64,000 nt of DNA from Armatimonadota bacterium (GTDB lineage: Bacteria; Armatimonadota; Zipacnadia; JAUWAU01): assembly GCA_030601885.1 (NCBI GenBank), contig JAUWAU010000009.1:124001-188000 (forward strand), given 5' to 3'. The notes under the pieces are model-generated. The model had not been told where the DNA came from. It saw only the letters and a list, made by a program, of their open reading frames with translations, and did no database searches. The position numbers and the translations under genes were made by a program. The number at the start of each line of letters is the position of its first letter. Within the stretch, counting starts at the first letter, position 1. Positions 27,355 through 36,410 of this stretch are shown in pieces.

Positions 27355-30354
27355 CTACCGCACCACCAACATCCGCGTGCCATAGGGCTCCAGCGAGATG
27401 GGGATCTCTGCCCCTGCCGGCAGGGAATCCCAGCCGCGCTCCTCCGTGCGGTCGGCACGGTAGAGAGCTGCTGACTCGGCGGGGCGATCCAATTTGAGCG
27501 TGGCATCTTGCGGCTCAGCCGTCGTATTCACCATGACCGTGCCCACGGAGCCGTCCGCTGCTTCGAAGCTCCCCGCCGTCACGGAGGGAAGGGGGATGTG
27601 TACCTCAACAAGTGGCGGGCCGCCGGGCTTGCGCGGCTCTCCTTTGGGGTCCCGGCGCAGGAACCACAGATCAACGTCGCGGCACTCGATCGCCGGCGGA
27701 CGGCGGCTGATGCCCAGTACCAGGTATTCGGGAAAGCGGGCGTACGGCTTGCAGTAGGAGAAGAATGCCTGCGAGATGGTCTTCTGCCACTCGTTGGAGC
27801 TTTCGAGCGGGACGTCGTGTATGAACGGCCCCGGTATCAGGCCCCTCGTGAGGTTGTTGGCCATCACGTAGCAACGCAGGCCGGGGTGAGGGCGCGTCCC
27901 CTGCTGGCCCTGGCCCTGGACACAGGCGGCGCCGATGGCGGTGACGTATTCGTGGTACAGATAGGAGAACAGCCCCACGCCGCGCGCGCCCGTGGCGCCG
28001 TGATCCACCTCGCCGAACTGCCGGCTCCAGTACGTGGCCATGTAGGGGATCGCCAGCTCGCTGGCGTTCTCCATGAACAGCCCGAGCTCGGGCTCGATGG
28101 GCCGGCCCTCTTCGAGGATGCGCGCACAGAGGTCGCGGAACTCCGTCCACATCCAATTGCCGTAGCCAGGCGGATGGCCGTGGCTCTTCCTGTAACAGGG
28201 CACATGCTGCCCTCCGCCGATCTCCTGGTCGAAGCTTATCAGCGGCACGCCAAGCCGCGCGACGTCAATAAAGATCCTCCGCATCACCTCGAGGGCGTCC
28301 TCGCTCCCATGGCACAACTTGGCTGACAGTCCCCGCCAATTGCCCCGCACGGTGGTCTTCTCGTAGTTGTCAACGAACCACGGAGTCCCGTCCGCGTTGT
28401 GGATCACCATGTCCTTGAGGCGCTCGAACTGGGCGCTGTCGTCGAACGCAGGGCCATTATGTGTCCTCTGCCGCTTGACGACCCACCACAAGCCCGATGT
28501 CATGAACGCGCTCCTGTCTCCCTGGGCCTTCAATGCCGCATTCGCCCGCTTCCAGGCCTCGTTTGACGGAACGGCGGGGAGATAGTTGATGCCCGCCCAA
28601 GTGCCCCGGTTCTCCCAGCCATAGGGAACGACGATGACGTGCGCCAGCTCGGTCCGTTCCCGGTAGGCTGCCGCCAGCTCGTGGATGCGCTCAAGATCGC
28701 GGCCCACCCATTTCGTCCGCCCCGGCTCATTCTGGATGGAGACGATCACGACCCCACAGCCATCTTTGAGGAACTGCGAAATGTCGTCGCGCTGCGCGAG
28801 CGTCTTGGCGCACCACGGCTGGCGCTTCGCCCATGCCTTGTATATGTCGGCGGCGTCTCGCCAGTCGCCCACAAAAGTCCTAAACACCACGTCGTACGGT
28901 GTCGCGACCGCCTCGCCGCGGAGCTCGGGGAACCGATGCAGGAGCGTCATCTCTACTGACCGGCCCTCGACGGTGCGCAGTTGCCACTCCTTGCAGTGCC
29001 CATCGGAATCGTAGGCGGCGAAGTACAGGCCCGCCCTGCCGTCGTAGAGTGCGCTGAACTGGGTGAACGCGTGGCCCGGATACAGCGCGCTTCGGGACTG
29101 GCTGCGCTGTCCCGGCGCGGGTAATACGGAGCCGTCGGACCACGGTAGAATGAGGCAGTCATCCGCCACGTCATCGCCCAGCGGCGCGCGGTAGGCAATC
29201 TGCGGAAAGCGAACGCCCGCGATGGCCCAGTCGGACTCGTTTGCCACCTGGAGACGCAGGCGCACTGTTTGATCTTCGCCGATGCTTGCGGTTACCCGGG
29301 CGGTCAGCGGGAGAGATGGGTGATCCAGGAAAGCCAATTCGAGCCGGTCGTCACCTGTTTCCTGCACGCGGACCTCGCCGAACTCGGCGGAGGGGACCGA
29401 CATTCTCTCGCCTTCGTAGGGCTTCGTGAGGCTGATGTCAAACAGGGCGCGGAAATCCCGCGGCGAGACGAAGTCGAGGCCCGAGGGTCGATGAACTATG
29501 TGCGAGATTTCTCCGCTCTCCCGCCCGAATACGAAGGCCATATCCTGAGTCGCGAGCCCGATGCCGCCTGGCGATCGGAACACGCCGGCCCGTGGCGGCG
29601 CCGTTGATGGATCGAACGGAGGACGGGGATGCACGCGCATCTTGAGCCGCTCCAAAGCCGCCTTCGTGAGGGGCTGAAACGTCATGTCATCCACGAGCAC
29701 GACAGCGCTGGACGGGTTTCGCGGCGATGTCCACGCGCCGACTCCGAAGCGTCCTTCGCCCTGTCCCGGAGATTCCCCGTCGATCTGCCACACTGGCTCC
29801 GGCGAGCCATCCAGCCATGCCTTCCCAAAGAGATGATTCTCCCAGCAGGCCAGTTTCACGTTGAGCCACCTGCCGCCGGTTGCATCATAGGAAACGTGCG
29901 CCGTGCCCAGAGTCGGGTTCCTCTGGTTCTGGCCGTACCAACAGAATCCGCGCGAGCCGCTGCGGCTCACCGAGACGCCCCGGAAGGAGCCCCGGGACAG
30001 CCGGCCGTACACGTAAAGCGCCGGAGGCTCTCCCTCCCAGGAGACCACCTTGAGGCGACACGATCCCACGAAGTTCGGCCATTTGCTGCTGTCGAGAAGC
30101 AATAGCTGCGTGTGGTGCGGACGCGTGGCCACGATCCGGTAGACATGGTTTCGGGCGCCCTCTGGGTCAGCGACAATCCCGGAGTCCCCGCCAGGCTCCT
30201 GCCAGCCACTGAGCGGCCTCTCGAAGTCGCAGGTCACGCTTCGGAGTGGCAGAACGGGGCGACGAGAGGCGCCTTCCACCGCGAGTGCATGCGCCGCCAT
30301 GGCCGAGATCGTCATGAGCGAGAGGATGGCCGACTGGACAGTGCGCCAACGCAT
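27355..30354 (-). CDS. exported DUF6259-like putative glycoside hydrolase
   Basis: About 999 residues. The ATG at 30354 is preferred (GGTGGAG six bases upstream, followed by leader MRWRTVQSAILSLMTISAMA). The frame is open a further 91 codons, but that stretch is basic and leaderless. Residues 30-300 are a beta-sandwich, possibly carbohydrate-binding. A central beta-rich region is followed by a TIM-barrel-like domain with SFDQEIGGGQHVPCYR, ASELAIPYMATYWSRQFGEV and GLFSYLYHEY. A C-terminal beta domain ends EPYGTRMLVVR. This layout fits DUF6259 proteins, thought to be glycosidases (recalled family resemblance). It is divergent from the ZIP transporter gene. Confidence 0.82.
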   Translation of the reverse strand: MRWRTVQSAILSLMTISAMAAHALAVEGASRRPVLPLRSVTCDFERPLSGWQEPGGDSGIVADPEGARNHVYRIVATRPHHTQLLLLDSSKWPNFVGSCRLKVVSWEGEPPALYVYGRLSRGSFRGVSVSRSGSRGFCWYGQNQRNPTLGTAHVSYDATGGRWLNVKLACWENHLFGKAWLDGSPEPVWQIDGESPGQGEGRFGVGAWTSPRNPSSAVVLVDDMTFQPLTKAALERLKMRVHPRPPFDPSTAPPRAGVFRSPGGIGLATQDMAFVFGRESGEISHIVHRPSGLDFVSPRDFRALFDISLTKPYEGERMSVPSAEFGEVRVQETGDDRLELAFLDHPSLPLTARVTASIGEDQTVRLRLQVANESDWAIAGVRFPQIAYRAPLGDDVADDCLILPWSDGSVLPAPGQRSQSRSALYPGHAFTQFSALYDGRAGLYFAAYDSDGHCKEWQLRTVEGRSVEMTLLHRFPELRGEAVATPYDVVFRTFVGDWRDAADIYKAWAKRQPWCAKTLAQRDDISQFLKDGCGVVIVSIQNEPGRTKWVGRDLERIHELAAAYRERTELAHVIVVPYGWENRGTWAGINYLPAVPSNEAWKRANAALKAQGDRSAFMTSGLWWVVKRQRTHNGPAFDDSAQFERLKDMVIHNADGTPWFVDNYEKTTVRGNWRGLSAKLCHGSEDALEVMRRIFIDVARLGVPLISFDQEIGGGQHVPCYRKSHGHPPGYGNWMWTEFRDLCARILEEGRPIEPELGLFMENASELAIPYMATYWSRQFGEVDHGATGARGVGLFSYLYHEYVTAIGAACVQGQGQQGTRPHPGLRCYVMANNLTRGLIPGPFIHDVPLESSNEWQKTISQAFFSYCKPYARFPEYLVLGISRRPPAIECRDVDLWFLRRDPKGEPRKPGGPPLVEVHIPLPSVTAGSFEAADGSVGTVMVNTTAEPQDATLKLDRPAESAALYRADRTEERGWDSLPAGAEIPISLEPYGTRMLVVR

Positions 30355-30603
30355 GGTCATCTCCACCGTTCTGTGTTCCTCTCTTCTAGCGTGCCACCGG
30401 TCTGTGCCGAGCCGTATCCTACGGAGGAGCTTGGCGACGATAGCGGAAACGAACGCAGACGCACCTGGCGCTCCACGGTCTGTTTTCCGATGTGTCCGGG
30501 GAGTTCCTCTGCCAGACTGGCATGTGCCAGCGCACTTGCTCCGATCGAGGCGCTGGAGCGACCGCGAATCCGCGCGCAATGCTCGCTGAGGAGGCGCGGA
30601 GCA

Positions 30604-31413
30604 TTGGATTTCCTTAATGGCTTGCATCCGATAGTTCAGGCGCTGATAGGCGGCGGATTCACCTGGGCCATCACGGCCGTCGGATCCGCCGGTGTATTCG
30701 CGGCCAGAGAGATGAGCCGCCGAACGCTGGACGGCATGCTCGGGTTCGCCGCCGGAGTCATGATTGCCGCAAGTTACTGGTCACTGCTCGCACCGGCCAT
30801 CGAAATGTCCGAGGAGAAGAGCATCCCGGCCTGGGTGCCGCCGGCAGTGGGTTTTGTGCTGGGCGGCCTGTTCCTCTGGGCGATCGACAAGACGCTGCCG
30901 CACGTCCATCCAAGTATGCGCACGGACGAAGCGGAGGGGGTGCCGACCGCCTGGCGCCGGGCGACGTTGCTCATCGTGGCGATAACGCTGCACAACATCC
31001 CGGAGGGCCTCGCAGTTGGGGTCGCATTCGGCGCTGCTGCCGCCGGGATGCCGGCTGCCACCGTGGCCGGAGCCGTCGCGCTGTCCATCGGCATCGGCAT
31101 CCAGAACTTCCCCGAGGGCCTTGCGGTGGCAATGCCCCTCAGGCGAGAGGGCCTCTCGCGACTGAAGTGTTTCTGGTATGGTCAGCTATCGGCCATCGTC
31201 GAGCCAATGGCCGCCGTGGTCGGCGCGGCGGTGGTTCTCATTGCGCAACCTATCCTCCCCTACGCACTCGCGTTCGCCGCCGGGGCGATGATCTTCGTAG
31301 TGAGCGAGGAGCTCATCCCGGAGTCACATCGCGGCGGACGGACGCATTTCGCCACCGGAGGCGTCATGGTCGGTTTCACGGTGATGATGATCCTGGACGT
31401 CGCCCTTGGATAG
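30604..31413 (+). CDS. ZIP family metal transporter (GufA-like)
   Basis: 269 residues from a TTG start at 30604, chosen because GAGGAGG lies about nine bases upstream and the product then has the usual family length. The frame is open upstream to 30112, but that part is antisense to the DUF6259-like gene and has no membrane character. About eight hydrophobic segments are visible. The signature metal-site helices are HNIPEGLAVGVAFG and QNFPEGLAVAMP, with ESHRGG near the end. It imports divalent metal (Zn, Mn or Fe) across the inner membrane. It is the only transporter in the window. Metal-dependent isomerases, sulfatase and phosphatases nearby could use its cargo. Confidence 0.92.
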   Translation: MDFLNGLHPIVQALIGGGFTWAITAVGSAGVFAAREMSRRTLDGMLGFAAGVMIAASYWSLLAPAIEMSEEKSIPAWVPPAVGFVLGGLFLWAIDKTLPHVHPSMRTDEAEGVPTAWRRATLLIVAITLHNIPEGLAVGVAFGAAAAGMPAATVAGAVALSIGIGIQNFPEGLAVAMPLRREGLSRLKCFWYGQLSAIVEPMAAVVGAAVVLIAQPILPYALAFAAGAMIFVVSEELIPESHRGGRTHFATGGVMVGFTVMMILDVALG

Positions 31414-31452
31414 CACCAGCCACGCCTGGCCCGGAACTCGGCGCACTGACGC

Positions 31453-31670
31453 CTACCCCATGAACTGCGACACATGTCGCAGGGCGAGTTTGATGTACGT
31501 CGGGGCTGTTGAAAAACCCCGGGGACGACGGCTCGTCAGCTCGTGAGCGGCCGCCCACCGCGCTGCGCGGACGGGCGTGTGGGCGGGGTTTTTCAACAGC
31601 CCCACGTCCACCCCTTCTCCGGCTGATTCCAGAACTTGCCGTGCGGCTCGACGCCGGCTTCATATGTTGC
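31453..31670 (-). pseudogene. gene tail interrupted by the MITE at 31502-31603
   Basis: On the minus strand an open frame reads EAGVEPHGKFWNQPEKGW, is cut by the inserted element, and resumes TYIKLALRHVSQFMG then TAG (31453-31455). Deleting the 102-bp element plus one 5-bp target copy (107 bp) rejoins the two parts in frame with no other change. The frame is closed upstream by TGA 31671-31673 and has no start codon, so the gene was already truncated or is decayed. The protein family is not recognised. Confidence 0.6.
31502..31603. mobile_element. 102-bp MITE-like element with 19-bp perfect inverted ends
   Basis: The left end GGGGCTGTTGAAAAACCCC (31502-31520) is matched perfectly by its reverse complement at 31585-31603. 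The 5-bp sequence ACGTC directly repeats on both sides (31497-31501 and 31604-31608), as expected for a target-site duplication. Inside are further nested palindromes: CCGCCCAC (31551-31558) with GTGGGCGG (31579-31586), and CCGCGCTGCGCGG (31558-31570). There is no coding capacity, so it is non-autonomous. It must have been moved by a transposase encoded elsewhere. Confidence 0.85.
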
Positions 31671-31686
31671 TCACCTCCGTGGCGAG

Positions 31687-31848
31687 CTACAGAACATCCG
31701 CCCAGCAGCGGGTCTCGGCCGCTCGGCGGGCCGCTTCGCACACCTTCAATACTGCCATCCCATCTTCGGCGGTCTGGACCCGGGGAGCGCGCTTGCCGCC
31801 TCCCACCCCGCTCCTCCACATCGCTTCGCCGCCGGGCCCGATTGGCCT
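31687..31848 (-). pseudogene. C-terminal remnant of a Gfo/Idh/MocA oxidoreductase
   Basis: The minus-strand frame between a TGA (31849-31851) and a TAG (31687-31689) reads EAMWRSGVGGGKRAPRVQTA, then EDGMAVLKVCEAARRAAE. This is the characteristic end of sugar oxidoreductases of this family (VQTAEDGMAVLKVCEAA). No upstream domain is found in any minus-strand frame, so only about 53 codons survive. Together with the interrupted tail at 31453-31670 this marks the gap as a former leftward gene pair now decaying. Confidence 0.65.
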
Positions 31849-32074
31849 TCAGCCGCGAAGCAGACGTGGAACAGAGGCGGGCTCGCGGGGACGGCGAACG
31901 TGCTTTCGCGGCGGCATGAGGCGAGAGTACGGTCCAGTGACGATGCAGGAAGCTGCTCTTGTCGTGCGAAACTGTGTGGTGAGGGCAAATGAGGCAAAGC
32001 GCGGTGGCGAAGGCGGACAGGCCGTCATTGACGCGGACGTTGCCTGCGACGACTTCTGAGCCCTCCTCAGAGCA

Positions 32075-32080
32075 TACGAT
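32075..32080 (+). promoter_or_regulatory. possible -10 element
   Basis: TACGAT lies 17 bp upstream of the operator-like palindrome and 45 bp before the ATG at 32126. No well-spaced -35 was found. With this -10 the palindrome would lie about +10 to +24, a position suited to repression. Confidence 0.25.
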
Positions 32081-32096
32081 AGGCAGATCAGATTTG

Positions 32097-32110
32097 TGGG
32101 AGCGCTCCCC
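32097..32110. promoter_or_regulatory. LacI-family (CelR-type) operator candidate
   Basis: TGGGAGCGCTCCCC contains the perfect 12-bp palindrome GGGAGCGCTCCC (32098-32109). It matches 13 of 14 bases of the known Thermobifida fusca CelR operator TGGGAGCGCTCCCA. It ends 15 bases before the ATG of the GH42-like gene that heads the rightward carbohydrate cluster. No LacI-family regulator is encoded in the window, so it would act in trans. No second copy was seen before other genes here. Confidence 0.65.
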
Positions 32111-32125
32111 CCCATGAGGTGAATC

Positions 32126-35100
32126 ATGCGACACTTGCCATGCCTCGCACTGCTTGCCTCTGTCTGGGGTAATGCCTCGGCGGTGGAACTGCCGAGTGCG
32201 CCTGACCGGGTGTCAATTGTGCTTCCCGACTACGGCGCCGAGCTGCGAGCTTTCGATGAGGCGGATCGGAAGCCTGTGAGCTGGTGGCCATACGTCGTCA
32301 ACGCCGGATGGGGCGGAGGACGAGGCGGGCCCGAGCGCCGCGGCGGATGGCTGGACGAGAACTGGAAGCTCATCGATTACCTCGATCGCTCCGGCGACTA
32401 CACCACCCACGAATACTTAAAGCACCGGGGCATCTGGTACGAGGTGTACGGCAGCAACGAATACCAGGAGACGATCCACTTCTACGAGGGCGGCGCGCGG
32501 GAGCTGCTGTGGGACAACGGCATCGCCCGGGACATGCATGGCGAGCGGGTGTTGAGCAAGCACTACAACATGTCGGTGCCATCCTGGGCCGAAAAGGTCG
32601 GATGGAACGCGTTCATCGTCTGCAACAACGCCCCTCGCTGGTCGGCGATCATCAACTACGACTGGCTCACCAGCCCCCTGCTCGGCTTCGCCATTAGCCA
32701 GGACAACATCGGCGGCCCGACTTCGCGCATTGGCGCCGGCGGACACGGAAGGTACTGCGACTACTGCAACGCCAAGTTCTTCCACCACCTCGAGGTCACC
32801 GATCGGCGCCCCGAGTTCCGCCGACAGTACGAACACATCCGCGACTACGTTCAGGACAACCTCGCCGACGTGCTGGCACAGTTGCCGCCGCAAGTGAAGC
32901 ATCGTTTCAACGCTGCCGAGGCGGAGCTGCTGGCCAAGATGTGCGCGCCGCCGGTCATGTCCGAGTATCAGAAGTTCCTCTACCTCTGCCATCTCCACAA
33001 CCTCGTCCGCTACTATCGCGACGCGAAGCTCGTGGCCGAGCGCATGGCACGCGAGTACGACGTGCATGGCAATCAGGGAGGCGGCTTCATAGGTCCGAAT
33101 CCCTACCAGGTAGCGTTATCGGACTTCGTGGATACCGTATGGTTCGAGAGTAAGGGGCTGTCCGCGTACGACATATTCAAGTATGGCTGGAACAACGCCT
33201 GGGGCGCTTTCCGCTTCGAAATGGGTTGGGCGATGACGCGGGGACGCAGGCCATTCATGTGCATGACGGGCTTTCACAAGCACACGCCGGATATGGTGGA
33301 GCACGAGATGGCCGAGGAGTGCGCCGGTGGCGGCGTGTTGTTCGTCAAACAATGGAGCTTCGAAGAAGAGCCCGAGCTGCAGCAGAAGGTGACCGCGTAC
33401 TTCCGCTTCCGCCACGACCACCGCGCCATCTTCACCCGAGAGAGCAAGCGGCGCTACACGCAGATCGCGCTGGCGTACTCGATCCCGACGATGATGTACC
33501 ACAACTACCAGCACGAGGCCGCCGGCGCACCGATCAGCGCTCTGTCCGGCATGGCCCGGGCACTGGAAGAGGGCCATCTGCCATTTGACGTGGTGATCTT
33601 CAACCATCCCGAGATCCACGCGGACCGGGTCACCCTCGACGAGTTGAGGCGGTATCGGTTGGTGATACTGCCAGCACTCGAGTGTCTGACCGATTCGCAG
33701 ATTGAACTGTTCACGCGGTACCTGCAAGCCGGAGGCACGCTGGGGATGATCGGCCAGTGCGGCGTGCGTGATGACAACAACTTGCCTCGTGCTGAGGCGC
33801 CGGCCGCAAGCTGGAAGAAGGCCGGGCGAGTAGTGGACATCCTCTCCGGGCGCAACTTCCTGCCCTCTCGAACGACAGAGAATGACGAGACTCGAGAGCT
33901 AACAAGAGCTGCCATCGAGGCCACTCGGGAGGCATTGGATGGCAAGACGATTCTTTCAGGGGACCTCCCCCGTATGCTCTGGGTGAAGACGTGGGAGCAC
34001 GGGAGAGAGTTCGTGAGCCTCCACTTCGTGAACTACGACATCGACTTCGAGTCCGGCGCGGCGACATCGACGCAGCCCCTGCAACTGACTGTCGCTCTGC
34101 CCGGTAACGTGCCGGCGGAGGCAGCCGTCTGGCTGACGCCGGACGGGAAGCGCACGCCGATGGACATGGCGGTCGATGGGCGAGGAGTCACACTGACGCT
34201 GCCGTCGGTGCGGGTGTACGGGGTGATGCTCATCGGCCGGCAGGAGCTGGATAGCCAGCAGAGCGCCGTTTTGCCGGGCGATGCCATGCTGGCGCGGGCG
34301 AAGATGGCCAGCGGTGGTAACTGGGGGGACCTGGCGCAGCAAGCGGCCGCTGTGCAGGAGGCTGCAACGGGATGCGCAAGGCCCACTTGCACGGCGGAGG
34401 AGGCAGCAGATTATGCCAGGGCTGCCGAAGAGTTGCTCCAAGCAGTGCAGCACGTCGAGGACATGGCCTATCTCGAGCGTGCGCGGAATGCTGTGGACAC
34501 TGATGACGCGCTGTTGGCCTTTGACTTCGGCGGCACACAGGAGCAGCCACCGTGGCAGATAGTTGAAGTCGATACTGCCTACTCGCCGGAAGCGGGCTTC
34601 GGTTGGCTGCCGCTCACTGATGACTCCGTGCCGACGCCGGAGGAGACGTACTACGCGATGGCGCAGCGATACGGCGACAAGTTCACCACCGGCCTGACAG
34701 CGGGCCTCCTGCCATTCTGGCCGTACAAAGAGCAGCCGCCGAGGCCATTGCGGACGAACCTTGGCTCTGGGACGCCGCGACGGTTCCGAGTCGATGTTCC
34801 CGCCGGCGACTACACGGTGCGGATCGTCACCACGAATCCCTCCTGGACCAACCGCAACTTCCTCGTGTCCGGGATGGTGAGCGTCAACGGCGCCGTGCGC
34901 CTCCTCGACGCCGTACACGATAGAGGTGCCATCGTAGCGCGCGAGTTCCTGGTGTCCGCTCCCGATGGCAAGCTGGAGCTGACCTTCGGCGGGCCGACCG
35001 GCTGGGCGGTGGCCGCTGTTACCGTTCGGCCCGGCGTCCGGACACAACACGATCCGCAGACGACTCAGGGCCTGCGCACCTGGCGCGTGAGTCCGCGGTA

Positions 35101-35512
35101 TGCGAACCCGGACTGGTATCCCATCACCCAGGTCGTGGCGCCGCCCGAAGAGCGCCTGGCCGATGTGCCGGGCGCCGATTGGCAAGTGGTGAACGCTCCC
35201 GCCACCGGCCTTCCCGTTGTCGATCTGGGAACGAAAAACGACGCTGAGGTCGGCGATGTCGTCTACGCTGCCACGAGCATCAACTCCGACGCCCCGCGCG
35301 AGGCATATCTGCATTTCGGCGCCTCCAGCCAGGCCCAGTTGTGGCTCAATGGCGCGTCCATCGGCTACGTTCCCAACGAGAAGGGCCTGCGTCGAGACGA
35401 ATTCGTGGCGCCCCTAAGACTGCGTGCCGGTCAGAACACTCTCGTGCTGAAGCTCCAGCGCTTCTGGGAACGCCACTGGATGTTCTACGCCAGCCTCACC
35501 GATGGGCCATGA
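32126..35512 (+). CDS. exported GH42/beta-galactosidase-like protein with trimerisation-type domain
   Basis: 1128 residues with a short signal peptide (MRHLPCLALLASVWGNASA), and GAGGTG just upstream. Residues 30-440 are a TIM-barrel-like region with GRYCDYCNAKF, a CxxC phrase often seen in this group, and GWAMTRGRRPFMCMTGFHKH. Residues 450-560 match the glutamine-amidotransferase-like trimerisation domain of GH42 enzymes (FDVVIFNHPEIH, RLVILPALECLTDSQ). The C-terminal 400 residues are beta-rich, probably carbohydrate-binding, ending with a jelly-roll-like WLNGASIGYVPNEKG. It is a predicted exo-glycosidase, with catalytic Glu residues not assigned. It is first of a rightward gene series behind a CelR-type operator. 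Confidence 0.85.
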   Translation: MRHLPCLALLASVWGNASAVELPSAPDRVSIVLPDYGAELRAFDEADRKPVSWWPYVVNAGWGGGRGGPERRGGWLDENWKLIDYLDRSGDYTTHEYLKHRGIWYEVYGSNEYQETIHFYEGGARELLWDNGIARDMHGERVLSKHYNMSVPSWAEKVGWNAFIVCNNAPRWSAIINYDWLTSPLLGFAISQDNIGGPTSRIGAGGHGRYCDYCNAKFFHHLEVTDRRPEFRRQYEHIRDYVQDNLADVLAQLPPQVKHRFNAAEAELLAKMCAPPVMSEYQKFLYLCHLHNLVRYYRDAKLVAERMAREYDVHGNQGGGFIGPNPYQVALSDFVDTVWFESKGLSAYDIFKYGWNNAWGAFRFEMGWAMTRGRRPFMCMTGFHKHTPDMVEHEMAEECAGGGVLFVKQWSFEEEPELQQKVTAYFRFRHDHRAIFTRESKRRYTQIALAYSIPTMMYHNYQHEAAGAPISALSGMARALEEGHLPFDVVIFNHPEIHADRVTLDELRRYRLVILPALECLTDSQIELFTRYLQAGGTLGMIGQCGVRDDNNLPRAEAPAASWKKAGRVVDILSGRNFLPSRTTENDETRELTRAAIEATREALDGKTILSGDLPRMLWVKTWEHGREFVSLHFVNYDIDFESGAATSTQPLQLTVALPGNVPAEAAVWLTPDGKRTPMDMAVDGRGVTLTLPSVRVYGVMLIGRQELDSQQSAVLPGDAMLARAKMASGGNWGDLAQQAAAVQEAATGCARPTCTAEEAADYARAAEELLQAVQHVEDMAYLERARNAVDTDDALLAFDFGGTQEQPPWQIVEVDTAYSPEAGFGWLPLTDDSVPTPEETYYAMAQRYGDKFTTGLTAGLLPFWPYKEQPPRPLRTNLGSGTPRRFRVDVPAGDYTVRIVTTNPSWTNRNFLVSGMVSVNGAVRLLDAVHDRGAIVAREFLVSAPDGKLELTFGGPTGWAVAAVTVRPGVRTQHDPQTTQGLRTWRVSPRYANPDWYPITQVVAPPEERLADVPGADWQVVNAPATGLPVVDLGTKNDAEVGDVVYAATSINSDAPREAYLHFGASSQAQLWLNGASIGYVPNEKGLRRDEFVAPLRLRAGQNTLVLKLQRFWERHWMFYASLTDGP

Positions 35513-35589
35513 TCCACTGACGCCATTGACAGCACGGCTTGGTGCCGCGGCTCAATCCGGAATGACGTCGTGGAGCGAGGTGATACACC

Positions 35590-36312
35590 GTGCGTTTTGG
35601 CCACCACTTCTGGAACTGGGACAGAGCCTGGAATGACGACCTGGATCTTTGGCTGAGGCTGACCAAGCAGACCGGTTGGGAGGGCTTTGAGTCAAAGCCC
35701 AAGCACATCGGCGCGCCCCCGGAAGTCGTCAAGCAGAAATGCGAGGCCCTCGGGATCAGTTGTGCGGCCATCGGCAGCGACCGGGGTATTCAGGAGACCA
35801 TCGACTACGCCCACGCGGCCGGGGCTGGCATCATCAGGGCCTCCGTATCGAAAGATGAGTGCCCTCGCTGGGTCGAGTACGCCGCCGAGCGCGGCATCAT
35901 CATCACCATACATCCGCACCTCTCGAAAGACAGGCGCGGCAAAGGCGCCATCGAGACGCGCGAGGATATGCTCCGCTACCTCGATGAGCGTCCCGGCACG
36001 TACGGCTGTCCCGATACGGGGCACCTGCTGCTGTGCGGCTCAGATCCCATCCGGACCATCCGCGACCTGGGGCAGCGCTGCGCCTACGTCCACCTCAAGG
36101 ACATCGATCCGGCGGCCGTCGGAAAGGCAGACAAGGGCGGCGACAACTTCTGGGAACTGGGCTGCGGCGCCCTGGACCTGCCGGGCGTGATGAAGGCCCT
36201 CGAGGAGATCGGCTTTGACGGGTGGGTGATGGTCGAACGCGATCGCCGCGTTGACGACTACGTCGCCAGCGCCTACGCCATGCGGGAGGTCCTTCACGGT
36301 CTGGGATACTGA
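35590..36312 (+). CDS. sugar phosphate isomerase/epimerase-like TIM barrel
   Basis: 240 residues from a GTG start at 35590, preceded by GAGGTGAT. This is the third xylose-isomerase-like TIM barrel in the window. Metal-ligand phrases are ITIHPHLSKDRRG, CPDTGHLLLCG, AYVHLKDIDP and GWVMVERDRR. It is cytoplasmic. It sits 77 bp after the GH42-like gene and 98 bp before the large exported protein in the same direction, so it probably converts a sugar released by the upstream enzyme. It resembles IolE/IolI-type isomerases and 2-keto-myo-inositol dehydratase relatives in general layout. The substrate is not known. Confidence 0.9.
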   Translation: MRFGHHFWNWDRAWNDDLDLWLRLTKQTGWEGFESKPKHIGAPPEVVKQKCEALGISCAAIGSDRGIQETIDYAHAAGAGIIRASVSKDECPRWVEYAAERGIIITIHPHLSKDRRGKGAIETREDMLRYLDERPGTYGCPDTGHLLLCGSDPIRTIRDLGQRCAYVHLKDIDPAAVGKADKGGDNFWELGCGALDLPGVMKALEEIGFDGWVMVERDRRVDDYVASAYAMREVLHGLGY

Positions 36313-36410
36313 ACTCCGTCCGGGCGACAGACGGCAAACTGCCGGTTTCACGAGCGGGCCACCATGTCTGCCCGCCATCGGTTCGCGGACAACGGATTGG
36401 AGGGCTTGGG

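Noticed and set aside
30112..30603. Upstream extension of the ZIP transporter frame
   Set aside because: It is antisense to the DUF6259-like gene, without membrane character. TTG 30604 has a strong ribosome binding site and gives the family length.
30360..30627. 91-codon upstream extension of the DUF6259-like protein
   Set aside because: It is basic and leaderless and overlaps the ZIP start region. The signal peptide begins at 30354, with a well-placed GGTGGAG.
31577..32059. Rightward frame of 160 codons in the gap before the GH42-like gene
   Set aside because: It runs across the MITE end and opposite recognisable minus-strand gene remnants. It has no domain or start signal.
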